Below are positions 9,020-18,421 of a DNA stretch of 64,000 nucleotides, piece by piece; the stretch's first letter is position 1; the number at the start of each line of letters is the position of its first letter. Below the pieces are notes generated by a model. It saw only the letters and a program-made list of their open reading frames with translations, was not told the origin of the DNA and did no database searches. The stretch lies in contig WASQ01000036.1 in NCBI GenBank assembly GCA_009712185.1, positions 94,935 to 158,934 of the forward strand. The letters are read 5' to 3'. The DNA is from Telmatospirillum sp. (GTDB taxonomy: Bacteria; Pseudomonadota; Alphaproteobacteria; Rhodospirillales; Magnetospirillaceae). The position numbers were made by a program, and so were the translations under genes.

Positions 9020-10818
9020 TCGCCGGCGGGGCGGATAAAACCGCCGCGCCGCCGAAAGTGGTGTCGATCAGGGGTGTCGGCAAGACCTTCCGGCGGGGCG
9101 GCGCGCGGATCAGGGCGTTGGACAACGTGTCGCTCGACGCCGACGCCGGCAGTCTGGTCGCCCTGGTCGGCCCCGATGGTGCCGGCAAGACGACGCTGCT
9201 CCGGATGATCGCGGGGTTGGTATCGATCGACACCGGCAGCGTCGCGGTGCTCGGTTTCGACGCAGCGCGCGATCCGCAGTCCATTCAGTCGCGGATCGGA
9301 TACATGCCCCAGCGGTTCGGCCTCTACGAGGACCTCAGCGTTCAGGAGAACATGGACCTCTACGCCGACCTCAATGGCGTGACGGCGGCGGAACGCAGGG
9401 AGAGGTATCCGCGCCTGATGGAGATGACCGATCTTGGACGTTTCCTCGATCGTCCGGCCGGAAAACTGTCCGGAGGCATGAAACAGAAGCTTGGCCTGGC
9501 CTGTACATTGGTGCGCCCCCCCAGACTGTTGCTTCTCGATGAGCCGACGGTGGGCGTCGACCCCCTCTCCCGCCGGGAATTGTGGGAGATCATTCTTCAT
9601 CTGGTTCGCGACGACAAGCTGACCGCCATCGTCAGCACCGCGGCCCTTGACGAAGCCGAGCGTTGTGACCGTGCGCTTTTGATGCATCTGGGCAAGGTGC
9701 TGTCGGAAGGCAGTCCCGAAGCGATTGCCGGCCGCGCGGAAGGCCGCGTCTTCCTGGCCGATCCCGGCCCGGACGAACCGGCCCGGCGCCTTCAGTCCCG
9801 CTTGCTCGATGACGATGCGGTTCTGGACGCTGTCCCGGAAGGCGGACAGGTTCATCTTGTCATGCGCCAGGGCTGCGGTCCTGCGGCCGTGGGGCTGTCG
9901 CCGGAGCCGGCCCTCCCCCGTTTCGAAGACGGCTTCATGACCCTGTTGCATGAGGCCGGCGCGGGTGGCCATGCGGCCGGCGGCGCGATGACCCTGGCCC
10001 GGCCGCCGGAGAAAGGGGCGGATGATGTGGCGATCGAGGTCAGCGATCTCGTCAAGACATTCGGCGATTTTGTCGCGGTCGACCATGTCAGTTTCCGGGT
10101 TCGCAGGGGGGAGATCTTCGGGTTGCTGGGGCCGAACGGCGCTGGCAAAACGACGACCTTCCGGATGTTGTGCGGTCTTCTGGCCGCCAGCGGCGGGACT
10201 TTGCGCGTGGCGGGAGAGGATCTCAGGGTCGCCGGCGCGTCAGCACGCCAGAAGGTGGGATATGTCGCGCAAAAATTCGCGCTCTATTCCCAGCTTTCGG
10301 TCCGGGAAAATCTGGATTTCTACGCCAGTGCCTACGGCCTCAGCGGACGCGCACGGCGTGACAGAATTGAATGGGCGATGACCCAGTTCGAATTGACGGA
10401 GCTGGCCCGGGTTGTCAGCGGTCAGCTTCCGGGTGGTTTCAAGCAGCGCCTGTCCATGGCGGCGGCCTTGATGCACGGGCCGGAAATCCTGTTCCTCGAT
10501 GAACCGACCAGTGGTGCCGATCCGTTGGCCCGCCGCGAGTTCTGGCGGCGGATCACCGCCCTGTCGGATCAGGGCGTGACGGTCATCGTCACCACCCATT
10601 TCATGGAAGAGGCCGAATACTGCGACCATGCCGTCATTCAGGATGCCGGCCGCATTCTCGCCAAAGGGACGCCGGCGGAAATCCGTGCGCGGGCCAGGGC
10701 GCAACCGGGCGGGCGGCCAACCATGGAGGACGCCTTCATTGCCATTGTCGAAGAAGCCCGCGCCAGGCCCCACGAAAAGCCGGTTGACAAATCCGGGGTC
10801 AGGGGAGGTCCATCATGA
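9016..10818 (+). CDS. Fused dual-NBD ABC transporter ATPase (YbhF-like)
   Basis: Two Walker A motifs (GPDGAGKTTLL, GPNGAGKTTTF), LSGGMKQK and LPGGFKQR signatures, LLLLDEPTVGVDP and EILFLDEPTSGADP. Confidence 0.9.
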   Translation: MIAGGADKTAAPPKVVSIRGVGKTFRRGGARIRALDNVSLDADAGSLVALVGPDGAGKTTLLRMIAGLVSIDTGSVAVLGFDAARDPQSIQSRIGYMPQRFGLYEDLSVQENMDLYADLNGVTAAERRERYPRLMEMTDLGRFLDRPAGKLSGGMKQKLGLACTLVRPPRLLLLDEPTVGVDPLSRRELWEIILHLVRDDKLTAIVSTAALDEAERCDRALLMHLGKVLSEGSPEAIAGRAEGRVFLADPGPDEPARRLQSRLLDDDAVLDAVPEGGQVHLVMRQGCGPAAVGLSPEPALPRFEDGFMTLLHEAGAGGHAAGGAMTLARPPEKGADDVAIEVSDLVKTFGDFVAVDHVSFRVRRGEIFGLLGPNGAGKTTTFRMLCGLLAASGGTLRVAGEDLRVAGASARQKVGYVAQKFALYSQLSVRENLDFYASAYGLSGRARRDRIEWAMTQFELTELARVVSGQLPGGFKQRLSMAAALMHGPEILFLDEPTSGADPLARREFWRRITALSDQGVTVIVTTHFMEEAEYCDHAVIQDAGRILAKGTPAEIRARARAQPGGRPTMEDAFIAIVEEARARPHEKPVDKSGVRGGPS

Positions 10819-12065
10819 CGGCTGCCGACGATACCGGTTCCCCCCGCGCGCGCATGCGCCGGGTTGCCGCGCTGGTGCGTAAGGAAAGCCGGCAGATTCG
10901 CAGGGATCCCAGCAGCATCACGATCGGCGTGTTGTTGCCGGTCCTGCTGATTCTTCTGTTCGGTTACGGACTGTCGCTGGATGTGAAGGATGTTCCGGTC
11001 GCGGTGGTCCTGGAGGATACCTCTCCCGCCGCCCTGGAACTGGCCGCGGGTTTCCGCCTGTCGCCCTACTTCAAGTCGGTCGAAGGCGTCAGCATGGCTG
11101 ACGCCCATGAGGCGATGCTGCAACGGAAAGTGGATGCGGTGATCCGGATCCGCGAGGATTTTTCCCGCAAACTGACCAACGGCGGTGCGACGGTCGAAGT
11201 CCTGCTGCACGGTATCGACGCCAACCGCGCCCGCATTATCCAGGGCTATGCCGAGGGCGCCATTCAGATGTTCAACGCCCGTTACACCGATCATGAACGG
11301 TCGGCGGCCGGCCGTCGGGGGGCGCCGCCCCCGGGGGGGGGAGGGCGGAGGGGGGGGTGCGGCGCCGCCCGTTACACCGATCATGACCGGGCGGCGGCCG
11401 GTCGTCTGGCGGCGCCGCCGCCGGTGGATGCACGTCTCAGGAAGTGGTTCAACGAGGCCGATGACAGCCATTATTTCCTCGTTCCCGGCCTGATCGTGCT
11501 GGTGATGACGCTGATCGGCGCAATTCTGACCGCTCTGGTGATGGCCAGGGAATGGGAACAGGGCACTCTCGAAGCCCTGTTCGTGTCGCCTGTCCGGGTT
11601 CCGGAGATCCTGCTCGGCAAAACAATCCCCTACTTCGGTCTGGGCCTGATCGGACTGGTGCTCTGCATTCTGTCGTCCAGCATTCTGTTCCATGTTCCCT
11701 TCCGGGGATCGGTACTGGTGCTTTGCGGCGCCTCGATGCTCTATCTGCTGGTGTCGCTGGGGCTTGGCCTGCTGATTTCCTCCGCGGTGAAAAACCAGTT
11801 TCTGGCAAGCCAGTTCGCAGTTCTTCTGACCTTTCTGCCTGCCCTGATGCTGTCGGGGTTCCTGTTCGATCTGCGGAGCATTCCCGCCGTCGTGCGCGCC
11901 ATTACCCATGTGGTTCCCGCCCGCTATTACGTCGAACTCCTTCAGACGATCTTTCTCGCCGGCGACGTCTGGCCGGTCATTCTGCCCGATATCGCAATCC
12001 TCACCGGGATCATGCTGTTGCTGCTGGCGCTTGCCCGCAAGGCGACCCGGAAAAGAGTGGGGTAA
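10815..12065 (+). CDS. ABC-2 type permease (contains in-frame 30-aa tandem duplication)
   Basis: RKESRQIRRDPSSITIGVLLPVLLILLFGYGLSLDVK...EWEQGTLEALFVSPVRVPEILLGK. Confidence 0.9.
   Translation: MTAADDTGSPRARMRRVAALVRKESRQIRRDPSSITIGVLLPVLLILLFGYGLSLDVKDVPVAVVLEDTSPAALELAAGFRLSPYFKSVEGVSMADAHEAMLQRKVDAVIRIREDFSRKLTNGGATVEVLLHGIDANRARIIQGYAEGAIQMFNARYTDHERSAAGRRGAPPPGGGGRRGGCGAARYTDHDRAAAGRLAAPPPVDARLRKWFNEADDSHYFLVPGLIVLVMTLIGAILTALVMAREWEQGTLEALFVSPVRVPEILLGKTIPYFGLGLIGLVLCILSSSILFHVPFRGSVLVLCGASMLYLLVSLGLGLLISSAVKNQFLASQFAVLLTFLPALMLSGFLFDLRSIPAVVRAITHVVPARYYVELLQTIFLAGDVWPVILPDIAILTGIMLLLLALARKATRKRVG
11279..11428 (+). repeat. Imperfect 90-bp-offset tandem duplication with G9 and G8 tracts inside the permease gene
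   Basis: cgttacaccgatcatga at 11280 and again at 11370; intervening gggggg cgccgcccccggggggggg agggcgga gggggggg. Confidence 0.8.
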
Positions 12066-12068
12066 ACC

Positions 12069-13187
12069 ATGCTTGCCTCCCTGTTACGCATTCTGGCTCT
12101 GACCCGCAAGGAGCTGCTGGCGGTTCTCAAGGAGAAACGCAGCCGGGTTAGCCTGTTCGCCCCGCCGATCGTTCAGTGTCTGTTGTTCGGCTATGCGGCG
12201 ACCTATGACATTTCCTACGTGCCCTATGCCGTCATCGACCGGGATCACAGCGCCGCGTCGCGGGAATTCCTGGCGCGGCTCGATGGATCCGGCGTCTTTG
12301 AGCGCATTGCCGAGCCGGCGCGGATCGACGATCTGAAGACGGCGATCGATACCCGGAAAGTGCTGGTCGCGATCATCATCGACGGCGACTTCGAACGCCG
12401 CCTCTCGCTGGGAGAGCCGGCGGCCGTTCAGGTCATCGCCGATTCGCGCAATTCCAACACGGCCGGAACCGCGTCGCGCTACGTCAACGAAATCGTCGCC
12501 GGATTCGGGGAAACTTGGGCTGCGGGCCACGGAGCCCGGCCACGGCCGGTCCGATCGGAGGTGCACGCCTGGTACAATCCCAATTTTGAAAGTCGCTGGC
12601 AGTTCATTCCGGGAATGATCGCCACGCTGACCATGTTGCAGACACTGTTGCTGACATCGATGTCGGTGGCGCGTGAGCGCGAACAGGGCACGTTCGACCA
12701 GCTTCTGGTGACGCCCTTCAGACCGCTGGAGATCATGGCCGGAAAGGCGATCCCCCCGATTCTGATCGGCATCGTTCAGGCGACCCTGGTGATGCTGGTC
12801 GGCCGCTTCTGGTTCAATGTGCCGTTCTCCGGTTCGGTCATGACGCTTTACACCGGTCTGGGTCTGTTCCTTCTGGCCTCCATCGGGATCGGCCTTCTGG
12901 TGTCGTCCCTGGTGTCCACCATGCAGCAGGCCATGTTATTCACGTTCGTCCTGCTGATGCCGTTCGTCCTGTTGTCCGGCCTGACCACCCCGATCGCCAA
13001 TATGCCCTACGCGCTGCAACAACTGACGTTCGGCAATCCCCTGCGCTACGCCGTCGAAATCGTCCAGCGGATCTTTCTGGAAGGCGTCGGTCTCGACCGC
13101 CTGCTGCCGGATCTCTGGCCGCTCGCGGTCATGGGGGTGCTGTCGCTTGCGGCGGCGTCGTGGCTGTTCCGTCATCGCTTCGAATAG
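12069..13187 (+). CDS. ABC-2 type permease (second exporter permease)
   Basis: LTRKELLAVLKEKRSRVSLFAPPIVQCLLFGYAATYDISYVPYAV...REREQGTFDQLLVTPFRPLEIMAGK. Confidence 0.9.
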   Translation: MLASLLRILALTRKELLAVLKEKRSRVSLFAPPIVQCLLFGYAATYDISYVPYAVIDRDHSAASREFLARLDGSGVFERIAEPARIDDLKTAIDTRKVLVAIIIDGDFERRLSLGEPAAVQVIADSRNSNTAGTASRYVNEIVAGFGETWAAGHGARPRPVRSEVHAWYNPNFESRWQFIPGMIATLTMLQTLLLTSMSVAREREQGTFDQLLVTPFRPLEIMAGKAIPPILIGIVQATLVMLVGRFWFNVPFSGSVMTLYTGLGLFLLASIGIGLLVSSLVSTMQQAMLFTFVLLMPFVLLSGLTTPIANMPYALQQLTFGNPLRYAVEIVQRIFLEGVGLDRLLPDLWPLAVMGVLSLAAASWLFRHRFE

Positions 13188-13202
13188 AGGAAGGACCCGA
13201 TC

Positions 13203-14711
13203 ATGTCCGGATTGCGCACGTTCCATCTCGCCGGTCTCGGCCTTGGCGTCCTTCTTGCCGGTTGCCAGGTCGGTCCGGACTTCCAGAGCCCGGACGCAAA
13301 GGCGCCTGATGTCTGGCGGGTCGGACCGCCCGCCGCCACGGATATCAAAAGCCATGTCGTTTCCGACACTATCGATGCCTCCTGGTGGGGCGCCTTCGGC
13401 GATCCGCTGCTGAACGACCTCGAACAGCGGGCCGGGCAGTCCAATCTTTCGATCGCCGCATCGGCCCAGCGGATCGTTCAAAGCCGGGCCATCCGCGCCG
13501 TCGCCGGTGCCGATGCCGTGCCTTCGCTCGACGCCAATGCCTCTTATGAGCGGCAGCGCCTCAGCGCCAACGGCCAACTGGCTTCGATCGCCAAAGGAAG
13601 CGGCCGGTCGATCAGAAGCGGCGATATCTGGCAGTTCGGCTTCGACGCTTCGTGGGAGTTGGATCTTTGGGGCCGCGTGGCCCGGAACATAGAGGCGTCG
13701 GACGCCTCACTGGAAGCCTCGCTCCAGGATCACCGTGATGTGGTGCTGGCGGTCAGGGCCGAGATCGCCCGCAATTACGTCGACCTGCGTCGCATCCAGG
13801 CCACCCTTGCCCTTAACCGCGAACTTGCGGGGACGGCCTCCCACATCCTGAAACTGGTTGCAAACCGTTCGACCGGCGGTACCGCGACCGGGATCGATGT
13901 CGCCAACGCCCGCTCTCTTCTCGAACGGATCGATGCCGACAATCCACGGCTGGAGCAGGAGCAGGAGCAGGCAATCAATGCCATCGATCTGCTGCTGGGA
14001 GAGCAGCCGGGGACCCTGCGTCCCACGCTGATTGAGACCGGGCCTGTTCCGCCGGTGCCGTCCCAGGTGCCGATCGGGCTTCCGTCCGATCTGGCCCGCC
14101 GGCGGCCCGACATCCGGCGCGCAGAGGCGCAATTGCATGCCGCCACGGCGGAAATCGGCGTCGCGGAAGGAGCTTTCTATCCCCGCATCACCTTGTCCGG
14201 CGATGCTTCCTTGCAGGCCATGCAGTTCCGTGATCTCGGCAACTGGTCGTCGCGCCAGTTCGGGATCGGTCCCGGCGTGTCTCTTCCGATTTTCCAGGGG
14301 GGCCGGCTCACGGGAAATCTCGAATTCAGCAAGGCTCGGGAAAGAGAGGCCGCCATCGCCTATCACGCCGCTGTTCTCGACGCCTGGAGAGAGGTGGATG
14401 ACAAATTGGCCGCCTATCACGGCGAACAGCAGCGCAACGCCCGGCTGGCCCGGACGGTGGAGGCCGACCGGCGCGCCCTGTCCCTTGCCCATGACCGGTT
14501 CGACGGAGGGGTGGCGGATTTCGTCTCCGTCCTGGAAGCCCGTCGGACGATGCTGAGCAGCCAACAGGCCCTGGTCGAGAGCCAGGGCACCCTGGCGACC
14601 GATCTGATCGGCTTATACAAGGCCCTGGGCGGAGGATGGGACGACACCGTGGTCACAGTCCTGGAGGAAAAACTGTCTCAGGTCACCGGCTCTTCTGGCA
14701 AGAATCCGTAA
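13203..14711 (+). CDS. Outer membrane efflux lipoprotein (NodT/TolC family)
   Basis: Lipobox LLAGCQVGPDFQSPD; WWGAFGDPLLNDLEQRA...LARRRPDIRRAEAQLHAATAEIGVAEGAFYPRITLSG. Confidence 0.9.
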   Translation: MSGLRTFHLAGLGLGVLLAGCQVGPDFQSPDAKAPDVWRVGPPAATDIKSHVVSDTIDASWWGAFGDPLLNDLEQRAGQSNLSIAASAQRIVQSRAIRAVAGADAVPSLDANASYERQRLSANGQLASIAKGSGRSIRSGDIWQFGFDASWELDLWGRVARNIEASDASLEASLQDHRDVVLAVRAEIARNYVDLRRIQATLALNRELAGTASHILKLVANRSTGGTATGIDVANARSLLERIDADNPRLEQEQEQAINAIDLLLGEQPGTLRPTLIETGPVPPVPSQVPIGLPSDLARRRPDIRRAEAQLHAATAEIGVAEGAFYPRITLSGDASLQAMQFRDLGNWSSRQFGIGPGVSLPIFQGGRLTGNLEFSKAREREAAIAYHAAVLDAWREVDDKLAAYHGEQQRNARLARTVEADRRALSLAHDRFDGGVADFVSVLEARRTMLSSQQALVESQGTLATDLIGLYKALGGGWDDTVVTVLEEKLSQVTGSSGKNP

Positions 14712-14730
14712 GCAGAGCTCCCGGGCGAAT

Positions 14731-14755
14731 GGCGGAACGTCCCCCACGTTCCGCC
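14731..14755. terminator. Hairpin in convergent intergenic region
   Basis: GGCGGAACGT-ccccc-ACGTTCCGCC. Confidence 0.5.
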
Positions 14756-14787
14756 GGTCGGGATACCGATGCCCGGTCGAGCGCGTT

Positions 14788-14832
14788 GACATCAGGGGAC
14801 GCACATCCCCGTCCCCGGCGTCCCCTGGTGTC
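14788..14832. terminator. Second hairpin in convergent intergenic region
   Basis: GACATCAGGGGACGC ... GCGTCCCCTGGTGTC, 15-bp stem with one G:T. Confidence 0.5.
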
Positions 14833-14931
14833 ACGCTGATTCCCCTGTCGAAGGCAGGACAGGAAGGCTGGCGGCGCGTCCCGCAACCAGGTCCCGAGCC
14901 TCCTCCTCCTTGGCCCGCCGGCTGGACGCGC

Positions 14932-15768
14932 CTAACGCGCCTCCGCCTCCGTTTGCCGCGACGCCGGACGCGCGAGAACGGACCGGATGGCAGCATGAAC
15001 CGGACCGGCCGCGTCGGTGAGAAAAAAGTGACCGCCGTCGAACAGCCGTTCGGTGACCCCGGAACTGCCGTAGCGGCGCCACTGGCTCACATCCTCCGGC
15101 GGCGCCAGGGGATCGTCGCGGCCGCCCAGGCAAAGGATCGGACGGGCGATCGGAGGTCCTCCATCCCGGGGCCGCGACCGGACCAGGGCAATGTCCGCCT
15201 GGATCACCGGCAGCATCATGTCCATCAGATCGGGTTCCTCTAGAATGATGCGCGGGGTGCCGCCCATGGCTGCCAGGGTCCGGATCGCGTCCTCCCGGTC
15301 CATCTGATGGAGGGGCGGAACGCGATGCGGCACATGGGGGGGCGCCATGCCGGAAAGGACGAGATGGCGGGGAAGCGTTACCCCCGTCTCCTGGAAGCGG
15401 CGCGCCACCTCATAGGCCAGGAGGGCGCCCATGCTGTGCCCGAAGAAGACCACGGGCGCCCCCTCCATAACCGGCGCCAGGGCGCGGGCCAGGGCCGGAA
15501 CCGCGTGTGCCATGTCGCGCCAGGGTGTCTCTTCCCGACGCCCTTCCCGACCGGGCAACTGGACCGCGCACAGTTCGGCGATGTCGCCCAGGGGCGACAG
15601 CCACTGGTGGACGGCGGCGGCTCCTCCGCCGGCATAGGGGAAGGCCACGAGGCGCGGCCTTCCCGGTGCCGGACGGCGATAGGGCAGCCAGGTTGCGAGC
15701 GCGGCCATGACGGATACGGCCCCGCTCGCCTCCACCTGTCCAGCGCCGATCTGGAAAGAGCCGGTCAT
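14932..15768 (-). CDS. pltG: Type II thioesterase (PltG-like)
   Basis: LVAFPYAGGGAAAVHQWL, VQLPGREGRREE, VFFGHSMGALLAYEVARRF, FDGGHFFLTD; position at operon end. Confidence 0.8.
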   Translation of the reverse strand: MTGSFQIGAGQVEASGAVSVMAALATWLPYRRPAPGRPRLVAFPYAGGGAAAVHQWLSPLGDIAELCAVQLPGREGRREETPWRDMAHAVPALARALAPVMEGAPVVFFGHSMGALLAYEVARRFQETGVTLPRHLVLSGMAPPHVPHRVPPLHQMDREDAIRTLAAMGGTPRIILEEPDLMDMMLPVIQADIALVRSRPRDGGPPIARPILCLGGRDDPLAPPEDVSQWRRYGSSGVTERLFDGGHFFLTDAAGPVHAAIRSVLARPASRQTEAEAR

Positions 15769-15769
15769 G

Positions 15770-17284
15770 TCATCCCTCCCCGACCAGATCGGTGGCCAGC
15801 GCCTCAAGAGCGAAGCGATCGGTTTTGCCGTTCCGGTTCAACGGCAGGCGGTCCAGAAACCGTACCGCGTCAACGATCATGGATCGCGGCAGCCGCTCCG
15901 CGCAGTGACGCTTGATGTCGAGCAATGTCGGTGGCCGGTCTCCGGCCGGGACGAGAAAGGCCCAGAGCGCGCTGTCCATCCCCGAACCGACCGCGATCAC
16001 GGCCGCCTCGCGAATGCCCGGGTGGTCCAGAAGGGCTGCCTCGACTTCGCCCCGCTCAATCCGGAACCCGCGAACCTTCAGCATGTCATCGCGTCGCCCG
16101 ATGTAGACATAGTCGCCTCCCGGCAGTTGCCGCACGACGTCGCCGGTCCGGTAGGGGGCGCCGCCCTGGGGATCCCGTCCGAAATAGCCCAGCATCACCG
16201 TCGGGCCCTCCACGACCAGTTCCCCCTCTTCCCCCTCGCCGCAGATCGTCCCCTCGGCGTTGACGGCGTACACGCGGTCGCCCGACACGGCGCTGCCGAT
16301 CGGAACGGGGAGCAGGCGGTCCGGTTCGATCGTCCCGACCTCATAGGCGGTGCAGACATTGGTTTCGGTCGGACCGTAAAGGTTGGCCATGCGGACCGCC
16401 GGCCACGCCTCCCGGAGGTCGCGGAGATGCTTGATGGGAAAGGGTTCGCCCGCGAACAGAAGGACTCTGAGGTCACCCGGCCCGGCCTCCAGCAGCGCGC
16501 CCTGACGCATCATCATGATCAGGACGGACGGGACGGAATACCAGACGGTGATTTTGCGCTCGTGCAGGAAATCGACCAGCGATGACGGTGAGAATGAGGT
16601 TCCCTCGGGGACGATATGGACCGACGCGCCCGTGAGAAAGGCGCAATAAAGATCGAGAACCGACAGATCGAAATGAAACGGCGCGTGATTGGAAAGGCGG
16701 TCACGATCCGTCATGGCAAAGGCGACGGCCGCCCATTCCACAAAAGCCATGGCGTTGCGATGGCTGATCGAAACGCCTTTCGGAACGCCGGTGGAGCCGG
16801 AGGTGTAAAGAATGTAGGCAAGATCATCGAGATCGCGCTCGACAGGCGCGAGACCAGCCGGGCGATCGGTCGGGCGGCGCCAGAACTGCGGATGGTCCTC
16901 GTCGTCGAGGACGATCAGGGCCAGCCGGTCCAATCCGTTCGCGGCAAGACCGTCCGCGCGTTGGGCGGTCGTGACGATGGCGGTTGCCCGCGAATCTGTG
17001 GCGATCTTGGCGAGGCGGCTGTGCGGACTCATCGGGTCGACCGGGACGTAAACCGCGCCGATCCTCAATGCCGCCTGCATGGCCGCGACAACCACGGTCG
17101 ACTTTTCCGCCCACAACAGGATCCGGTCGCCGATCCCGACCCCGTCGGCGACCAGCAGGGCCGCCAGCAGATCGGCGTCCGCGTCAAGGTCCGCATAGGT
17201 CCGTCGACCGTCGGGGCCTTCCACCGCCACGGCGGACGGGCGGGTCCGTGCCTGCTCCGCCACCAGATGATGCAGCGCCTTCAT
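15770..17284 (-). CDS. pltF: L-prolyl-AMP ligase / adenylation enzyme (PltF-like)
   Basis: A-domain core motifs LAYILYTSGSTGVPKGVSISH, NLYGPTETNVCTAY, YRTGDVVR, GRRDDMLKVRGFRIERGEVE, NRNGKTDR; neighbours PltE/PltL-like genes. Confidence 0.85.
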   Translation of the reverse strand: MKALHHLVAEQARTRPSAVAVEGPDGRRTYADLDADADLLAALLVADGVGIGDRILLWAEKSTVVVAAMQAALRIGAVYVPVDPMSPHSRLAKIATDSRATAIVTTAQRADGLAANGLDRLALIVLDDEDHPQFWRRPTDRPAGLAPVERDLDDLAYILYTSGSTGVPKGVSISHRNAMAFVEWAAVAFAMTDRDRLSNHAPFHFDLSVLDLYCAFLTGASVHIVPEGTSFSPSSLVDFLHERKITVWYSVPSVLIMMMRQGALLEAGPGDLRVLLFAGEPFPIKHLRDLREAWPAVRMANLYGPTETNVCTAYEVGTIEPDRLLPVPIGSAVSGDRVYAVNAEGTICGEGEEGELVVEGPTVMLGYFGRDPQGGAPYRTGDVVRQLPGGDYVYIGRRDDMLKVRGFRIERGEVEAALLDHPGIREAAVIAVGSGMDSALWAFLVPAGDRPPTLLDIKRHCAERLPRSMIVDAVRFLDRLPLNRNGKTDRFALEALATDLVGEG

Positions 17285-18420
17285 AGCCCCAACTCCCTGG
17301 CGACGATTTCACGCTGCATTTCCGACGTACCGGAGAAAATCACCGACCCCAGGGAATCCCGCAGCATCAGCTCGATCCCAGACTCCTCGAGGCAACCCCA
17401 GCCGCCGAAGATCCGGACAGCGTCGATGCTGGATTGCACGGCACCCTCGCTGACCGCCAGTTTCGAAAGTGCGATGTCGATCTGACCGTCGTCGCCCCGA
17501 TCCATCCCCCAGCAGGCGCGGTAGAGCAGGAGCCGCGCCGATTCGAGTCGCAGTTTCATTTCGGTGATCCTGTGAGAGACCGCCTGGTAGCTGCCGATCG
17601 GCTTACCGAACTGGCGGCGATCGCGGGCATGGCTCACCACACGGTCGATCTGGCGTTCCATCATGCCGAGAAAGGCGGCGAACAGGCAGCTCCGTTCCCA
17701 GCCCATCGAGCGCTGGAAGATCTGACGCCCCTGCCCCTCTTCGCCCATCCGGTTGGCTTCGGGAACCAGGCAGCCCTCGAACCGGATGCCGCTGGCCGGG
17801 CAACTGGCAAGGCCCGTCTTGATCAAAGGCTCCGTGGTCGTCAGCCCGCCGTTCGCGGTTTCGACCACAAAGCCCGTTACACCCAGCGACCCGAAGGACG
17901 GCTCCGTTGTCGCGTAGGTCACGATCACGTCGGCCACAGGCGCGTTGCCGGCGAAGCTTTTGAAGCCGTCGATGCGGTAATATCCGTCGCCGGTCGGCAC
18001 CGCGACGGTCTTCAACGCCGCGGAATCGGATCCCGCGTCGGGCTCCGTAATGGCGTTCGATCCGATCCATTGGCCGGAGGCCAACCTGGGCAGAACCCTC
18101 CGTTTTACCTCGCCGCCGGCGAATTCCACGATCGGCATGACGCAGGCGAAAAGATGGGCGCAGGTGGCGAACACCAGTCCCATGTCCGGGCAATGGCGGC
18201 CGAAAGCCTGCATCGCGACCGCGCTGGAGAGGGCGCCGTAGCCGCCGCCGCCATAGACGGTCGGCACCGAAAGGCCCAGGAGCCCCGCCTTGCCGCAGCT
18301 TTCCCATTGCTCGCGGGTAAAGTAGCGCGTGCCCTTCGGTCGTTCGGGAAGACCGGTCTCGCAGAAACGGGCGATCGACTTGGAGAGCTGTTTCTGCTCG
18401 TCATCCAGTTCGAAGTTCAT
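17281..18420 (-). CDS. pltE: Acyl-CoA dehydrogenase family prolyl-S-PCP dehydrogenase (PltE-like)
   Basis: MNFELDDEQKQLSKSIARFCE..., ITEPDAGSDSAALKT, IFGGWGCLEESGIELMLRDSLGSVIFSGTSEMQREIVARELGL; ATGA overlap with pltF-like gene. Confidence 0.85.
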   Translation of the reverse strand: MNFELDDEQKQLSKSIARFCETGLPERPKGTRYFTREQWESCGKAGLLGLSVPTVYGGGGYGALSSAVAMQAFGRHCPDMGLVFATCAHLFACVMPIVEFAGGEVKRRVLPRLASGQWIGSNAITEPDAGSDSAALKTVAVPTGDGYYRIDGFKSFAGNAPVADVIVTYATTEPSFGSLGVTGFVVETANGGLTTTEPLIKTGLASCPASGIRFEGCLVPEANRMGEEGQGRQIFQRSMGWERSCLFAAFLGMMERQIDRVVSHARDRRQFGKPIGSYQAVSHRITEMKLRLESARLLLYRACWGMDRGDDGQIDIALSKLAVSEGAVQSSIDAVRIFGGWGCLEESGIELMLRDSLGSVIFSGTSEMQREIVARELGL

Positions 18421-18421
18421 A

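Noticed and set aside
11281-11400. Considered a CRISPR-like or multi-copy repeat because of the duplicated RYTDH segment
   Set aside because: Only two imperfect copies within a coding frame, with no spacers and no cas genes in the window.
8929-11909. Minus-strand ORFs 8929..10086 and 10638..11909 opposite the ABC exporter genes
   Set aside because: Antisense to conserved ATPase and permease reading frames; composition typical of high-GC reverse-strand frames.
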